From Longispora fulva (GTDB taxonomy: Bacteria; Actinomycetota; Actinomycetes; Mycobacteriales; Micromonosporaceae): a stretch of 64,000 nt of DNA. The notes under the pieces are model-generated. The model saw only the letters and a list, made by a program, of their open reading frames with translations, had not been told where the DNA came from and made no database searches. Numbering within the stretch: the first letter of the stretch is position 1; every line of letters starts with the position of its first letter. Below are positions 9,981 through 17,794 of the stretch, in pieces. A program made the position numbers and the translations under genes. The stretch covers positions 1,116,001 to 1,180,000 of the forward strand of contig NZ_JADOUF010000001.1 in assembly GCF_015751905.1 (NCBI RefSeq), given 5' to 3'.

Positions 9981-10574
9981 CTAGTTATCGAAGATCACGA
10001 TGGTGCGGCCGTGGCGTTCCCAGCGCCCGGACCTGCGCCGACCGCCGCCTGACACCAGCCCGGGGGCGTTGTCGCGCGCGGCGGCCGCGATGGCGCGGCG
10101 CACCACGGCGGCGGCCGGCACGTGCGAGGGAGCCAGGGCGGCATTGCGGGCCGCCGCGTCGGCGAACCGGATGAAGCCCCGGGCCACCTCCCAGTCGCGG
10201 TCCTCCTGGCTGAGCCCTTCGACCTCCAGGCCGAAGACGTCGGCGGCGGCCTGCCCGACCCGGGCCCCGACGTCGCCGCCGCCGGGCACCGCCCACCCGC
10301 CGACGGCGCGGCCCACGATGGGCAGAGCGTCGCGGGCGGCCGACTTCAACACCCCGGTGAGCGCCTGGCCGGTGTCGGAGCGGAGGAACTGGCCGGCCGC
10401 GCTGGCCGCCCCCTTGACCAGGTCGCCGAGGAACTGGTCGAGTTCCTGGTCGCTGCCCAGCTCGAGGAGTGCCGAGGCGAGCTCGGACTCCTGCTGTTCG
10501 CCGAGCCCGGAGCCACCGGGGAGTTCCCCGGCGGCGTCCTCCTGCTCGTACACGGACCGATCCAGATCGTGCAT
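9981..10574 (-). CDS. Acidic/glycine-zipper protein, paralogue 1 (197 residues), first gene of the sigma-54 operon
   Basis: This is the shorter version of the paralogue encoded immediately downstream. It shares ELASALLELGSDQELDQFLG, the ALPIVGRAVGGWAVPGGG zipper-like segment, the helix with WEVARGFIRFADAAARNAAL and the tail SGRWERHGRTIVIFDN. The acidic N-terminus is shorter and lacks the Tyr/Phe-Glu repeats. It has an excellent ribosome site (GAGGAGG, 5 bases before ATG) and a 30-base predicted leader after a -24/-12 promoter. Being first in the operon with the best initiation signals, it may be the most abundant product. No signal peptide is visible. Confidence 0.8.
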   Translation of the reverse strand: MHDLDRSVYEQEDAAGELPGGSGLGEQQESELASALLELGSDQELDQFLGDLVKGAASAAGQFLRSDTGQALTGVLKSAARDALPIVGRAVGGWAVPGGGDVGARVGQAAADVFGLEVEGLSQEDRDWEVARGFIRFADAAARNAALAPSHVPAAAVVRRAIAAAARDNAPGLVSGGGRRRSGRWERHGRTIVIFDN

Positions 10575-10603
10575 GTCTGCCTCCTCGGCGTCCGGCGTCC
10601 CTG

Positions 10604-10630
10604 CCCTCCTTCACTGCAGGATTCGTGCCA
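10604..10630 (-). promoter_or_regulatory. Sigma-54 (-24/-12) promoter of the six-gene operon
   Basis: On the minus strand 10630-10615 reads TGGCACGAATCCTGCA. Compared with the established consensus YTGGCACG-N4-TTGCW it has one mismatch (C for the first T of TTGC), and the diagnostic GG-N10-GC spacing is exact. The predicted start is near 10604, 30 bases before the ATG of the first operon gene. This was the only such match noticed by eye at an intergenic position in front of a gene. Confidence 0.85.
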
Positions 10631-10798
10631 GGGCGTCGACGCGGGGGCGGCTCCGCACGAGCGAACACCTTTTCGGGGGTACGGTGGCCGGGGCCCCGAA
10701 TCTTCGTTCGGCCCGCTCCGGCCCGGTGGCTCGGCGGGCGGCGGCGGGGCGAGGCGGTGACGCGGCGGGCGGCGCGGCGAGGCGGGCGGCGCGGCGGG

Positions 10799-12019
10799 TC
10801 AGCGGTGCTGGGCGGGCGCGATCGCGAGCTGGCCCCGGTACTTCGCGACCGTGCGCCGCGACACCGGATACCCCCGCCGTGCCAGCTCCACGGCGAGCTC
10901 GCCGTCGGTGAGCGGCCGGTCCTCGGCGGCGACGAGGCGGGCGAGCAGTTCCCGGGTGCGGGTGCCGCCCCCGAAGAACGCGCCGAACGCCTCGGTCCGG
11001 CCGGCGGGCAGCAGCACGACCTTGTCGGCCACGGCCCGGCCCACGGTCGTCTCGTGCAGCCCCAGGTCCCGGGCGACGTCGGTGCGGCTCAGGGGCCGGT
11101 GCCCCGCCGGGCCGGTGCGCACGAAGCCGGCCTGCCGGCGGATGACGTACTCGGCGACCCGGCGCAGGGTGCCGGCCCGCCGGGAGAGCCGGGCGAGGAA
11201 CTCGCGGGCGGCGGCCACCTGGGCCCGCACCGCGGAGCACTCCTCGGGGCTGAGCCCGACCGGCGCGGCGGCGAGCCGGGCGTACTCCCGGTTGATCCGC
11301 AGGTCCGCGCCCACGGCCGGCACGTCGACCTCCAGGGTGCCGCCCGGTCCGATCCGGACGACGACGTCCGGCGGGGCGGGGACGCCGGACCCCGAATCGG
11401 GCCCGGCGTGCGGGACGAGCCGGTGTTTGACGAAGTCCACGGCCGCCAGCACGTCGGCGACCGGGTGTCCCAGGGCGGCGGCGATCCGGTCGCACCGGCC
11501 GGCGGCCACGTCCCCGAGGTGCCCGGCGATGATCGGCCGCACCAGGTCCGGGGCCTGCACCGGCAGCGCGTCGAGGTGCAGCAGCAGCGCGTCGGCCAGG
11601 TCCGCGGCCCCGGTGCCGGGCGGCCCGACGGTCCGGATCGCCGCAAGCGCCCCGTCGACCCGGGCCACGTCCACGCCCAGCCACGCGGCGGCCTGCGCGG
11701 GGGTGCGCCCGAGCCAGCCGCGGCGGTCCAGGTCCGCGCACAGGTGCCCGGCGATCCACCGGTCGGCCCCGGGCAGCAGGACGGCGGCCTCGGCGAACAG
11801 GGTCTCCCAGCCCCGGCATCCGGCGGCCAGCTGGTCGGGGTCGGGGCCGGGGGCGTGCCCGCGCCGGTCGGCCGGGACGGACTCCAGCGCCGGGTTTCCG
11901 GCCAGTTCCCGGTCGATGTCGGCCACCAGCTCCGTCGCGGGCATGGCCAGCACGGTCGCGAGGGCCACCTGTTCGGCGTGCGCGCGCAGTTCGGTCGTCG
12001 GTCGGAGTACCAGGTCCAC
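10799..12019 (-). CDS. rpoN: RNA polymerase sigma-54 factor
   Basis: The 406-residue protein aligns along the whole RpoN layout. Region I is at 1-47 (LRPTTELRAHAEQ then ELVADIDRELAGNPALES). The core-binding region includes IRTVGPPGTGAADLADALLLHL (about 128-149). The HTH LSRTDVARDLGLHETTVGRAVADK (310-333) is followed by TEAFGAFFGGG, and the RpoN box SRRTVAKYR (387-395) lies near the C-terminus. It is about 70 residues shorter than the E. coli protein, mainly through a reduced acidic region II. This factor directs RNA polymerase to -24/-12 promoters and needs an AAA+ activator, both found within 10 kb. Its presence is surprising because sigma-54 is generally regarded as missing from Actinobacteria. 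Start: GTG, apparently leaderless. Confidence 0.95.
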   Translation of the reverse strand: MDLVLRPTTELRAHAEQVALATVLAMPATELVADIDRELAGNPALESVPADRRGHAPGPDPDQLAAGCRGWETLFAEAAVLLPGADRWIAGHLCADLDRRGWLGRTPAQAAAWLGVDVARVDGALAAIRTVGPPGTGAADLADALLLHLDALPVQAPDLVRPIIAGHLGDVAAGRCDRIAAALGHPVADVLAAVDFVKHRLVPHAGPDSGSGVPAPPDVVVRIGPGGTLEVDVPAVGADLRINREYARLAAAPVGLSPEECSAVRAQVAAAREFLARLSRRAGTLRRVAEYVIRRQAGFVRTGPAGHRPLSRTDVARDLGLHETTVGRAVADKVVLLPAGRTEAFGAFFGGGTRTRELLARLVAAEDRPLTDGELAVELARRGYPVSRRTVAKYRGQLAIAPAQHR

Positions 12020-12025
12020 GGGACC

Positions 12026-12055
12026 AGCCTAGGGGTACTTTTCCGCTCGTACCCC
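12026..12055 (-). promoter_or_regulatory. Promoter and inverted-repeat operator of rpoN
   Basis: A perfect inverted repeat GGGGTAC-N10-GTACCCC (12032-12038 and 12049-12055) directly abuts a -10-like TAGGCT (12031-12026, minus strand). The rpoN GTG follows that hexamer by 6 bases, which fits a leaderless transcript. The repeat would cover the -35/spacer region, so a bound protein would repress. The binding protein is unknown. Confidence 0.5.
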
Positions 12056-12073
12056 AAATTGGAGGTTTTGCAC

Positions 12074-12111
12074 GGAACCGCCCCGGCACCGTGGGGTGCC
12101 GGGGCGGTTCC
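12074..12111 (-). terminator. Terminator of the alpha-galactosidase gene
   Basis: A 17-bp perfect stem (starting GGAACCGCCCCGGCACC) with a 4-base loop lies 9 bases beyond the stop codon. It insulates rpoN from upstream transcription. Confidence 0.8.
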
Positions 12112-12119
12112 GCTGGAGC

Positions 12120-13934
12120 TCAGGCCCCCGGAGGGGCGTCGAAGGGTGCGCTCCAGGTCTGGTTCGGCTGGTTGGTGCCGCAGGTGTACAGCGCGATCGT
12201 GGAGTTCTTGTCGCCCACGGCCCCGCCGAACACGTCCATGCACTTCGTGCCCACCGCCAGCTGCCCGGACCGCTTGTAGGTCCAGATCTGGCTGGCGTCG
12301 CCGGTGTTGCAGACGGCCATCTTCATGCCGGTGCCGTCGGCGGAGACGCAGTTGGCGGCGTTCTGGACGGACTGGATCTGACCGGTGGACAGCCGGCGCC
12401 ACTGCTGGTTGGTGCCGCCGTGGCAGTCCCACAGCGCGACCTTGTTGCCGACCGCCGCGCCGGTGTACGCGTCCAGGCACAGGGCGTTGGCCTGGAACCC
12501 GGACTGCACGGCCTGGATCACGCCGGTCGGCGTCGCCCCGCCGCAGCTACCCGGGTCGATGGTGTACATCGCGTTGTCGTGCGAGCCGAGGCTCAGCGCG
12601 ATCGAGCCGGTGACCGACTGGTTGGTGTGCGTCCACAGGTTGCGCGCGGTCCGCGAGCAGGTGAGGTTGCCGAAGCCGACCAGGCCCAGGTCCAGGGTGT
12701 AGTTGACGGTGGCGGCGCCCTTGTTGACCACGGTCACGGCGCGCTTGCCGCCGGCCAGCGGCTTGACCACGACGTCGACGCCGGTGTCGTTGTTCGCGGA
12801 GTCCTCACGCCGGGCGAGGTAGCCGCCGGCGCCGAGGGAGTCCTGGTCCACGGCGATGATGTCGGAGTTCTTCAGGATCGCCAGCTGGGCGGCGTAGGTG
12901 GTCGGGTCGGCGGCCATCTTGCGCACGTCCGTGCTGATCATCAGCGGGGAGCCCATCGCCGACCACAGCGCGAACTGGCTGCGCTGCTCGGCCAGGGTGA
13001 GCTGGTTGTTGTCCCCGATCAGCAGCATGTCGGCGTCGTTGGAGTTGCCGGGGGAGTTGTACCGGGCCAGGGCCACGGAGTCGGTGTAGTTCTGCAGGAT
13101 CCCGCCCTCGTAGGCCTGCGAGGCCAGGGGCGCGTTCCACGCGGAGACCTGGGGGTTGTGCCACAGGGTGATGTCGGGGCTGACCCGCCACATCTGGCCG
13201 AGGCCGCGCACGTAGTTCATCGCGTCGTACTTCTGCGAGCTGTTCGGCGAGGCCCCCGCCGGCGCGGACTCGTTGAGCAGGATCTTGCGGCTGGTGTTCG
13301 CGGTCGCGGTCTTCAGCGCGTTGGCGAAGGTGGTCAGGACCTGCTGGCGGTTGTCGAACGTCGTCCCGCAGTTGTCGACCTTGATCGAGTCGGCGCCCCA
13401 GTACGCGAGGGAGTTCGCGTCGACCTGCTCGTGGCCGAGGATGCCGCCGGGCACGCCCTGGCAGGTGTTCACCCCGGAGGTGGTGTACAGGCCCATCTGC
13501 ATGCCGAGGCCGTGCAGGTAGTTGCCGTAGTCGGTGAGCTCCCAGTCGAATCCCGGCTGGCTGCTGCCGCCCCAGGTGGCCGAGCCGTGCAGGTAACCGG
13601 CGGAGGTCCGCTGCATCCAACAGTCGTCGACCGTGAGGTTCGTGTACCCGGCCGCGACGAGGCCGGTGTCCGACATGGCCTTCGCCTGGTCCTGCATGAA
13701 CTGCTGGAAGGAGTAGCCGCTGCTCGTGCCGTCGAGCCGCTGCTGCGCAGCACAGGTGAACCTGGCCCAGTTGTTGAAGCCCATGATCGGCTTCACGCCG
13801 ATCGCCGTGCTGGTGTTCGCCGCGATCGGGTCCGCCTGCGACGCGCCGCCCGAGGCGACCAGCCCGGCCACGGTCAGGGCGGTGGCGGCGCCGCCGGCGA
13901 GCAGCCGGCGGGACCAGCTCCGTGGTGTCTTCAT
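12120..13934 (-). CDS. Secreted GH27 alpha-galactosidase with ricin-type lectin domain
   Basis: The 604-residue precursor has an n-region rich in Arg, a hydrophobic core and an Ala/Asp cleavage area ending near SQADP, so it is secreted. A GH27 barrel follows: MGFNNWARFTC is the family's N-terminal signature and SIKVDNCG carries the nucleophile Asp. A C-terminal beta-trefoil (CBM13) has three QxW repeats (QQW, QIW, QTW). It should release terminal alpha-galactose (or beta-L-arabinopyranose, a related GH27 activity) from plant polysaccharides. The internal ATG of MKTPRSWSRR was chosen because upstream residues do not form a signal peptide. A repeat operator lies just before the start. Confidence 0.92.
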   Translation of the reverse strand: MKTPRSWSRRLLAGGAATALTVAGLVASGGASQADPIAANTSTAIGVKPIMGFNNWARFTCAAQQRLDGTSSGYSFQQFMQDQAKAMSDTGLVAAGYTNLTVDDCWMQRTSAGYLHGSATWGGSSQPGFDWELTDYGNYLHGLGMQMGLYTTSGVNTCQGVPGGILGHEQVDANSLAYWGADSIKVDNCGTTFDNRQQVLTTFANALKTATANTSRKILLNESAPAGASPNSSQKYDAMNYVRGLGQMWRVSPDITLWHNPQVSAWNAPLASQAYEGGILQNYTDSVALARYNSPGNSNDADMLLIGDNNQLTLAEQRSQFALWSAMGSPLMISTDVRKMAADPTTYAAQLAILKNSDIIAVDQDSLGAGGYLARREDSANNDTGVDVVVKPLAGGKRAVTVVNKGAATVNYTLDLGLVGFGNLTCSRTARNLWTHTNQSVTGSIALSLGSHDNAMYTIDPGSCGGATPTGVIQAVQSGFQANALCLDAYTGAAVGNKVALWDCHGGTNQQWRRLSTGQIQSVQNAANCVSADGTGMKMAVCNTGDASQIWTYKRSGQLAVGTKCMDVFGGAVGDKNSTIALYTCGTNQPNQTWSAPFDAPPGA

Positions 13935-13952
13935 GCTCTCTCCTCGGGTGTG

Positions 13953-14028
13953 TCTGCAAAAATCTGCAATCCAACCCCCGATCTCTTGCAGATTTGAGCA
14001 GGGTGGCATGAGTCACAATACCTGTCAA
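13953..14028 (-). promoter_or_regulatory. Promoter and operator of the alpha-galactosidase gene
   Basis: A 9-bp perfect inverted repeat, AATCTGCAA (13961-13969) and TTGCAGATT (13986-13994), sits between the promoter and the start codon. A further TCTGCAA copy at 13953 is spaced exactly 10 bases from the next, i.e. one helical turn. A TTGACA -35 lies on the minus strand at 14028-14023; its -10 is weak. The arrangement fits a sugar-responsive repressor acting as a roadblock. Confidence 0.6.
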
Positions 14029-14168
14029 GCGGTCACCGTGGGTTCACCTTTTCGCACAGTAAAGACAACTCACAGTTGCATTACCTGTGATCGATGCTTC
14101 ATGATGTTTGTCACAAGCTCTAACCGAGCACTAATGAGCACGGGGCCCGAATTTCCCAGGAGTTAGCC

Positions 14169-14231
14169 ATGTCGCACCGTTCGAGTCCGCACGTTCCCGG
14201 TGGCTACTCGGGTCTGCGCAGGACGCACTGA
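14169..14231 (+). CDS. Possible 20-residue upstream leader peptide
   Basis: An ATG with a fair ribosome site (CAGGAG, 6 bases upstream) opens a 20-codon frame (MSHRSSPHVPGGYSGLRRTH). It stops one base before the phospholipase C ATG (TGACATG). The phospholipase start has only a weak site of its own, so ribosomes finishing the peptide could reinitiate there. Nothing else supports its translation. Confidence 0.35.
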   Translation: MSHRSSPHVPGGYSGLRRTH

Positions 14232-14232
14232 C

Positions 14233-16782
14233 ATGGATAGGCGTAACTTTCTGCGGTCGGCGGCGCTGACCGCCGGCGCCGCGGGCGCCTTCACGGTGCT
14301 GCCCGAGAGCCTGCGCCGGGCCATGGCCATGGCCGCGCCGACCGGGGGCCTGGAGGTCATCGAGCACGTGGTGATCCTCATGCAGGAGAACCGCTCCTTC
14401 GACCACTACTACGGCTCGCTGCGCGGCGTGCGCGGCTTCAACGACCCGGCCGCGATCACGCTGCCCACCGGCCGGCCCGTGTTCCAGCAGACCGACGGCA
14501 ACGGCTACGTGCTGCCGTACCCGGTGAACGACCAGTTCATGTCGGGCACCGCGCACGACTGGACCTCCGGCCACGATGCGTGGAACGGGGGCCGCTACGA
14601 CCAGTGGGTCGCCAAGAAGGGCAAGCGCACGATGACGACCCACCTGCGGTCGGCGCTGCCGTTCTACTACGCCCTGGCCGACGCGTTCACGATCTGCGAC
14701 GCGTACCACTGCTCGGAGAACGGCCCGACGAACCCGAACCGGCTGTTCCTGTGGACGGGCATGCTGGGCTACGAGCCCGACGGCTCGCGGGCCATCGGCA
14801 ACGCCGCCTGGCAGAACCCGACCCACCCCGGCTACTCGTGGACCGCCTACGCGGAGCGGCTCCAGGCGGCGGGGAAGACCTGGCGGGTGTACCAGGAGTG
14901 GGACAACTACGGCGACAACTCGCTGGACTACATGGCGACGTTCCTCAACATCGGCCGCAAGGCGGTGTCGAAGACGAACGACGGCACCGGCAAGCCGTAC
15001 GCCAACGTGGAGTACTTCCACTACGCCCTGGAGAAGGCCACCCCCGCCGGGCAGACGACGTTGCTCGACCAGCTCGCGGCCGGCCTGGCGACCCTGACGT
15101 CCGCCGAGCGCGACCTCTACGACCGTGGCCTGGCGCGGGTCCGGCCCGACCAGCTCGTGGCGGCGTTCGGCGACGACGTCGCCAACAACCGGCTGCCGGC
15201 CGTGTCCTGGATCGTGGCACCGGAGAAGAAGACCGAGCACCCGGACTGGGGCCCGAACAACGGCGCGGACCTGACGAAGCAGCTCCTCGACAGGCTGGCG
15301 TCGAACCCGGCGGTGTGGAACAAGACCGTCGTCCTGATCACCTACGACGAGAACGACGGCTTCTTCGACCACGTGCCGCCGCCGGTCCCGCCGCTGAGCG
15401 CGAACGACGGGCTGTCCACCGTGCCGATCACCGACGAGGTGGTCGGCAGCCAGCCGATCGGCCTCGGCGCCCGGGTACCGATGATCGTGGTGTCGCCGTG
15501 GAGCCGGGGCGGCAACGTCTGCTCGCAGACCTTCGACCACACGTCGGTGCTGCAGTTCCTGGAGAAGTGGACCGGCATCGCGGAGCCGAACATCTCGCCG
15601 TGGCGCCGGGCCGTCTGTGGCGACCTGACCTCGGCGTTCGACCTGACCACCGCCAACGTGACCTATCCGACGCTGCCCACCCCGGTGCCGACGGGCGGGC
15701 CGATGTCGACCAACCCGCAGCCGCCGGCCAACCAGGCGCTGCCCGCGCAGGAGAGCGGGCCGCGCACCGCCCGCGCGCTGCCGTACACGCTGACGGTGTC
15801 CGGCCGGGTCGCCGCCGACGGGTTCACGCTCGACTTCACGAGCGCGGGGACGGCCGGGGCGCACTTCTACGTCTACGCCAACGCGTTCCGCACCGACGGC
15901 CCGTGGCGGTACACGGTGGAGGCCGGCAAGACCCTGTCGGACACGTGGGTCGTCGGCAGCCCGACCGGTTCGTACGACCTCACCGCGGTCGGGCCCAACG
16001 GGTTCGTGCGCCGGTTCGCCGGCAACCGGGTCACGGCCACCGCCAGCGGGAACGCGAACCCGGAGGTGACGCTGCGGTACGCGCCGACCGAGAACCGGGT
16101 GTACCTGAAGATGGTCAACACCGGCACGAAGGCGTGCGTCGTCACGGTGCGCGGCAACAACCGCTCCGGCGGCCCGTGGCCGTACACCCTGGCCGCCGGG
16201 GCGACCGTGGAGGACTACTTCAGCACCGGCCCCACCAACGGCTGGTACGACCTGACCGCCACCGCCGACACCACCGACGGGTTCCTCCGCCGGTTCGCCG
16301 GGCACATGGAGAACGGGGCGGCGAGCATCAGCGACCCGGTGATGGCGTCGGGAAAGCTGCCCTGCACAGTCCGGTCCTTCGACAGCCAGGAGACCGTGGG
16401 GGAGTCCGGCGCCGCGACCAACGCGGTCGACGGCAACCCGGCGACGATGTGGCACACGAAGTGGTATGGCGGCAACGCCCCGCTGCCCCACGAGCTCCAG
16501 CTCGACCTGGGCTCGAACCGCACCGTCACCGGGCTGACCTACCTGCCCAGACAGGACGGCGGGGTCAACGGCCGCATCGGCCAGTACGAGGTCTACCTCA
16601 GCACCGATGGCACCACCTGGGGTACGGCCGCGGTGACCGGGACGTTCGCCGACGACGCGACGGCCAAGACCGTCCGCTGTTGGCCCACGACGGCCCGCTA
16701 CGTCCGGCTCCGGGCCCTGACCGAAGCCGGCGGCCGCGGCCCCTGGACCTCCGCCGCGGAGGTCACCCCCCTCGGATGGTGA
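14233..16782 (+). CDS. Tat-secreted phospholipase C with C-terminal discoidin-like domain
   Basis: The 849-residue protein starts with a twin-arginine signal (DRRNFLRSAA) and a hydrophobic stretch. The phosphoesterase domain opens with HVVILMQENRSFDHYYG, the hallmark of the PlcN/PlcH non-haemolytic and haemolytic phospholipase C family. It extends to about residue 480, including the ligand-rich TYDENDGFFDHVPPP. Two DUF756-type beta domains follow (about 500-690), as usual for this family. A C-terminal F5/8 type C (CBM32-like) domain is fused on (ATNAVDGNPATMWHT onward), which may tether the enzyme to glycans. The enzyme hydrolyses phosphatidylcholine-type lipids outside the cell, likely for phosphate or nutrient supply. 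Confidence 0.93.
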   Translation: MDRRNFLRSAALTAGAAGAFTVLPESLRRAMAMAAPTGGLEVIEHVVILMQENRSFDHYYGSLRGVRGFNDPAAITLPTGRPVFQQTDGNGYVLPYPVNDQFMSGTAHDWTSGHDAWNGGRYDQWVAKKGKRTMTTHLRSALPFYYALADAFTICDAYHCSENGPTNPNRLFLWTGMLGYEPDGSRAIGNAAWQNPTHPGYSWTAYAERLQAAGKTWRVYQEWDNYGDNSLDYMATFLNIGRKAVSKTNDGTGKPYANVEYFHYALEKATPAGQTTLLDQLAAGLATLTSAERDLYDRGLARVRPDQLVAAFGDDVANNRLPAVSWIVAPEKKTEHPDWGPNNGADLTKQLLDRLASNPAVWNKTVVLITYDENDGFFDHVPPPVPPLSANDGLSTVPITDEVVGSQPIGLGARVPMIVVSPWSRGGNVCSQTFDHTSVLQFLEKWTGIAEPNISPWRRAVCGDLTSAFDLTTANVTYPTLPTPVPTGGPMSTNPQPPANQALPAQESGPRTARALPYTLTVSGRVAADGFTLDFTSAGTAGAHFYVYANAFRTDGPWRYTVEAGKTLSDTWVVGSPTGSYDLTAVGPNGFVRRFAGNRVTATASGNANPEVTLRYAPTENRVYLKMVNTGTKACVVTVRGNNRSGGPWPYTLAAGATVEDYFSTGPTNGWYDLTATADTTDGFLRRFAGHMENGAASISDPVMASGKLPCTVRSFDSQETVGESGAATNAVDGNPATMWHTKWYGGNAPLPHELQLDLGSNRTVTGLTYLPRQDGGVNGRIGQYEVYLSTDGTTWGTAAVTGTFADDATAKTVRCWPTTARYVRLRALTEAGGRGPWTSAAEVTPLGW

Positions 16783-16792
16783 GACCCGACAG

Positions 16793-16823
16793 GGCCGGGC
16801 AGGTCACCGGCGACCGCCCGGCC
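16793..16823 (+). terminator. Candidate terminator after phospholipase C
   Basis: An 8-bp stem (GGCCGGGC and GCCCGGCC) with a 15-base loop lies 10 bases past the stop. The loop is long, so read-through into the RpiR gene is possible. Confidence 0.45.
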
Positions 16824-16865
16824 CACGGTCCCCATCCGCCACGAACGACAACGCAAGGACGTGTG

Positions 16866-17738
16866 GTGTACACAACCTCCCCCAGCGTGCTGGTCATGAT
16901 CGACGCCGAGCTGTCGCGCCTGCCGGACGCGCTGCGCTCGGTCGGCAAGGCGGTCCTCAACGACCCACTGGCCACGGCGACGATGTCGATGAACGCCCTG
17001 GCCCTGCGCAGCCACACGACCCCGGAGACCGTCGCCCGGTTCTGCCGGGCCCTGGGCCTGGCCGGCTTCCAGGACCTGCGGGTGCGCCTCGCGCGCGAGG
17101 CCAAGCACACCGGTACCGACAGCTGGCCCGACGACATCGGCTTCGACGTCAGCCCCGACGACAGCCTCGCGCACATCGCGGCGGTCGTCGCCCGCGCCGA
17201 CGTGCTGTCCCTGCAGGACACCGCCGACCAGCTCGACCTCAGCGCCCTGGACGCCGCCGCCCGCGCGCTGGCCGTCGCGGGCCGCATCGACGTGTACGCC
17301 CTCGGCGGCAGCGCCTACGCCGCCCAGGAGATGGAGAGCCGCATGCACCGCATCGGCCGCCCCATCTGGGCCCGCACCGAGGCCCAGCAGGCCCAGACCA
17401 GCGCGGCGCTGCTCACCCCGGTCGACGCGGCCATCGCCCTGTCGCACTCGGGCACCACCGGTCAGACCATCGCGGCCCTCTGCCTGGCCGGCAGCGCCGG
17501 GGCGACCACGATCGCGATCACGGACAACCCCCATTCACCCCTCGCCGGGTACGCCGACCACATCCTCACCACGGCCGTGCACGGCACCACCTACCGGCAC
17601 GGCGGCCCGGCGGCCCGGCACGCCCAGCTCCTGATCCTCGACACGCTCTACGTCCGGGTGGCCCAGCTGACCCACGAGCACGCGTCCGCCTGCCTGGAGA
17701 AGACCCGGCACATCCCGGAACACCACCGGGGCACCTGA
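16866..17738 (+). CDS. RpiR/MurR-family transcriptional regulator
   Basis: Residues 1-80 form the RpiR-type HTH (LPDALRSVGKAVLNDPLATATMSM, then TTPETVARFCRALGLAGFQDLR). Residues 120-280 form a SIS sugar-phosphate-binding domain with ALSHSGTTGQTIAAL at the ligand loop. Such proteins sense phosphosugars and control carbohydrate genes. GTG at 16866 was preferred over the adjacent GTG at 16863 because it leaves 6 bases after AAGGA. It could control the nearby alpha-galactosidase, whose operator is an inverted repeat, but no direct link is visible. Confidence 0.88.
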   Translation: MYTTSPSVLVMIDAELSRLPDALRSVGKAVLNDPLATATMSMNALALRSHTTPETVARFCRALGLAGFQDLRVRLAREAKHTGTDSWPDDIGFDVSPDDSLAHIAAVVARADVLSLQDTADQLDLSALDAAARALAVAGRIDVYALGGSAYAAQEMESRMHRIGRPIWARTEAQQAQTSAALLTPVDAAIALSHSGTTGQTIAALCLAGSAGATTIAITDNPHSPLAGYADHILTTAVHGTTYRHGGPAARHAQLLILDTLYVRVAQLTHEHASACLEKTRHIPEHHRGT

Positions 17739-17752
17739 GCGGACACGACGAA

Positions 17753-17784
17753 GGGCGGGCCGACACCGAGGTGCCGGCCCGCCC
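17753..17784. terminator. Bidirectional terminator
   Basis: A perfect 10-bp stem (GGGCGGGCCG and its complement) with a 12-base loop separates the convergent RpiR and peptidoglycan-binding genes. Confidence 0.75.
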
Positions 17785-17794
17785 TGGATCGTGA

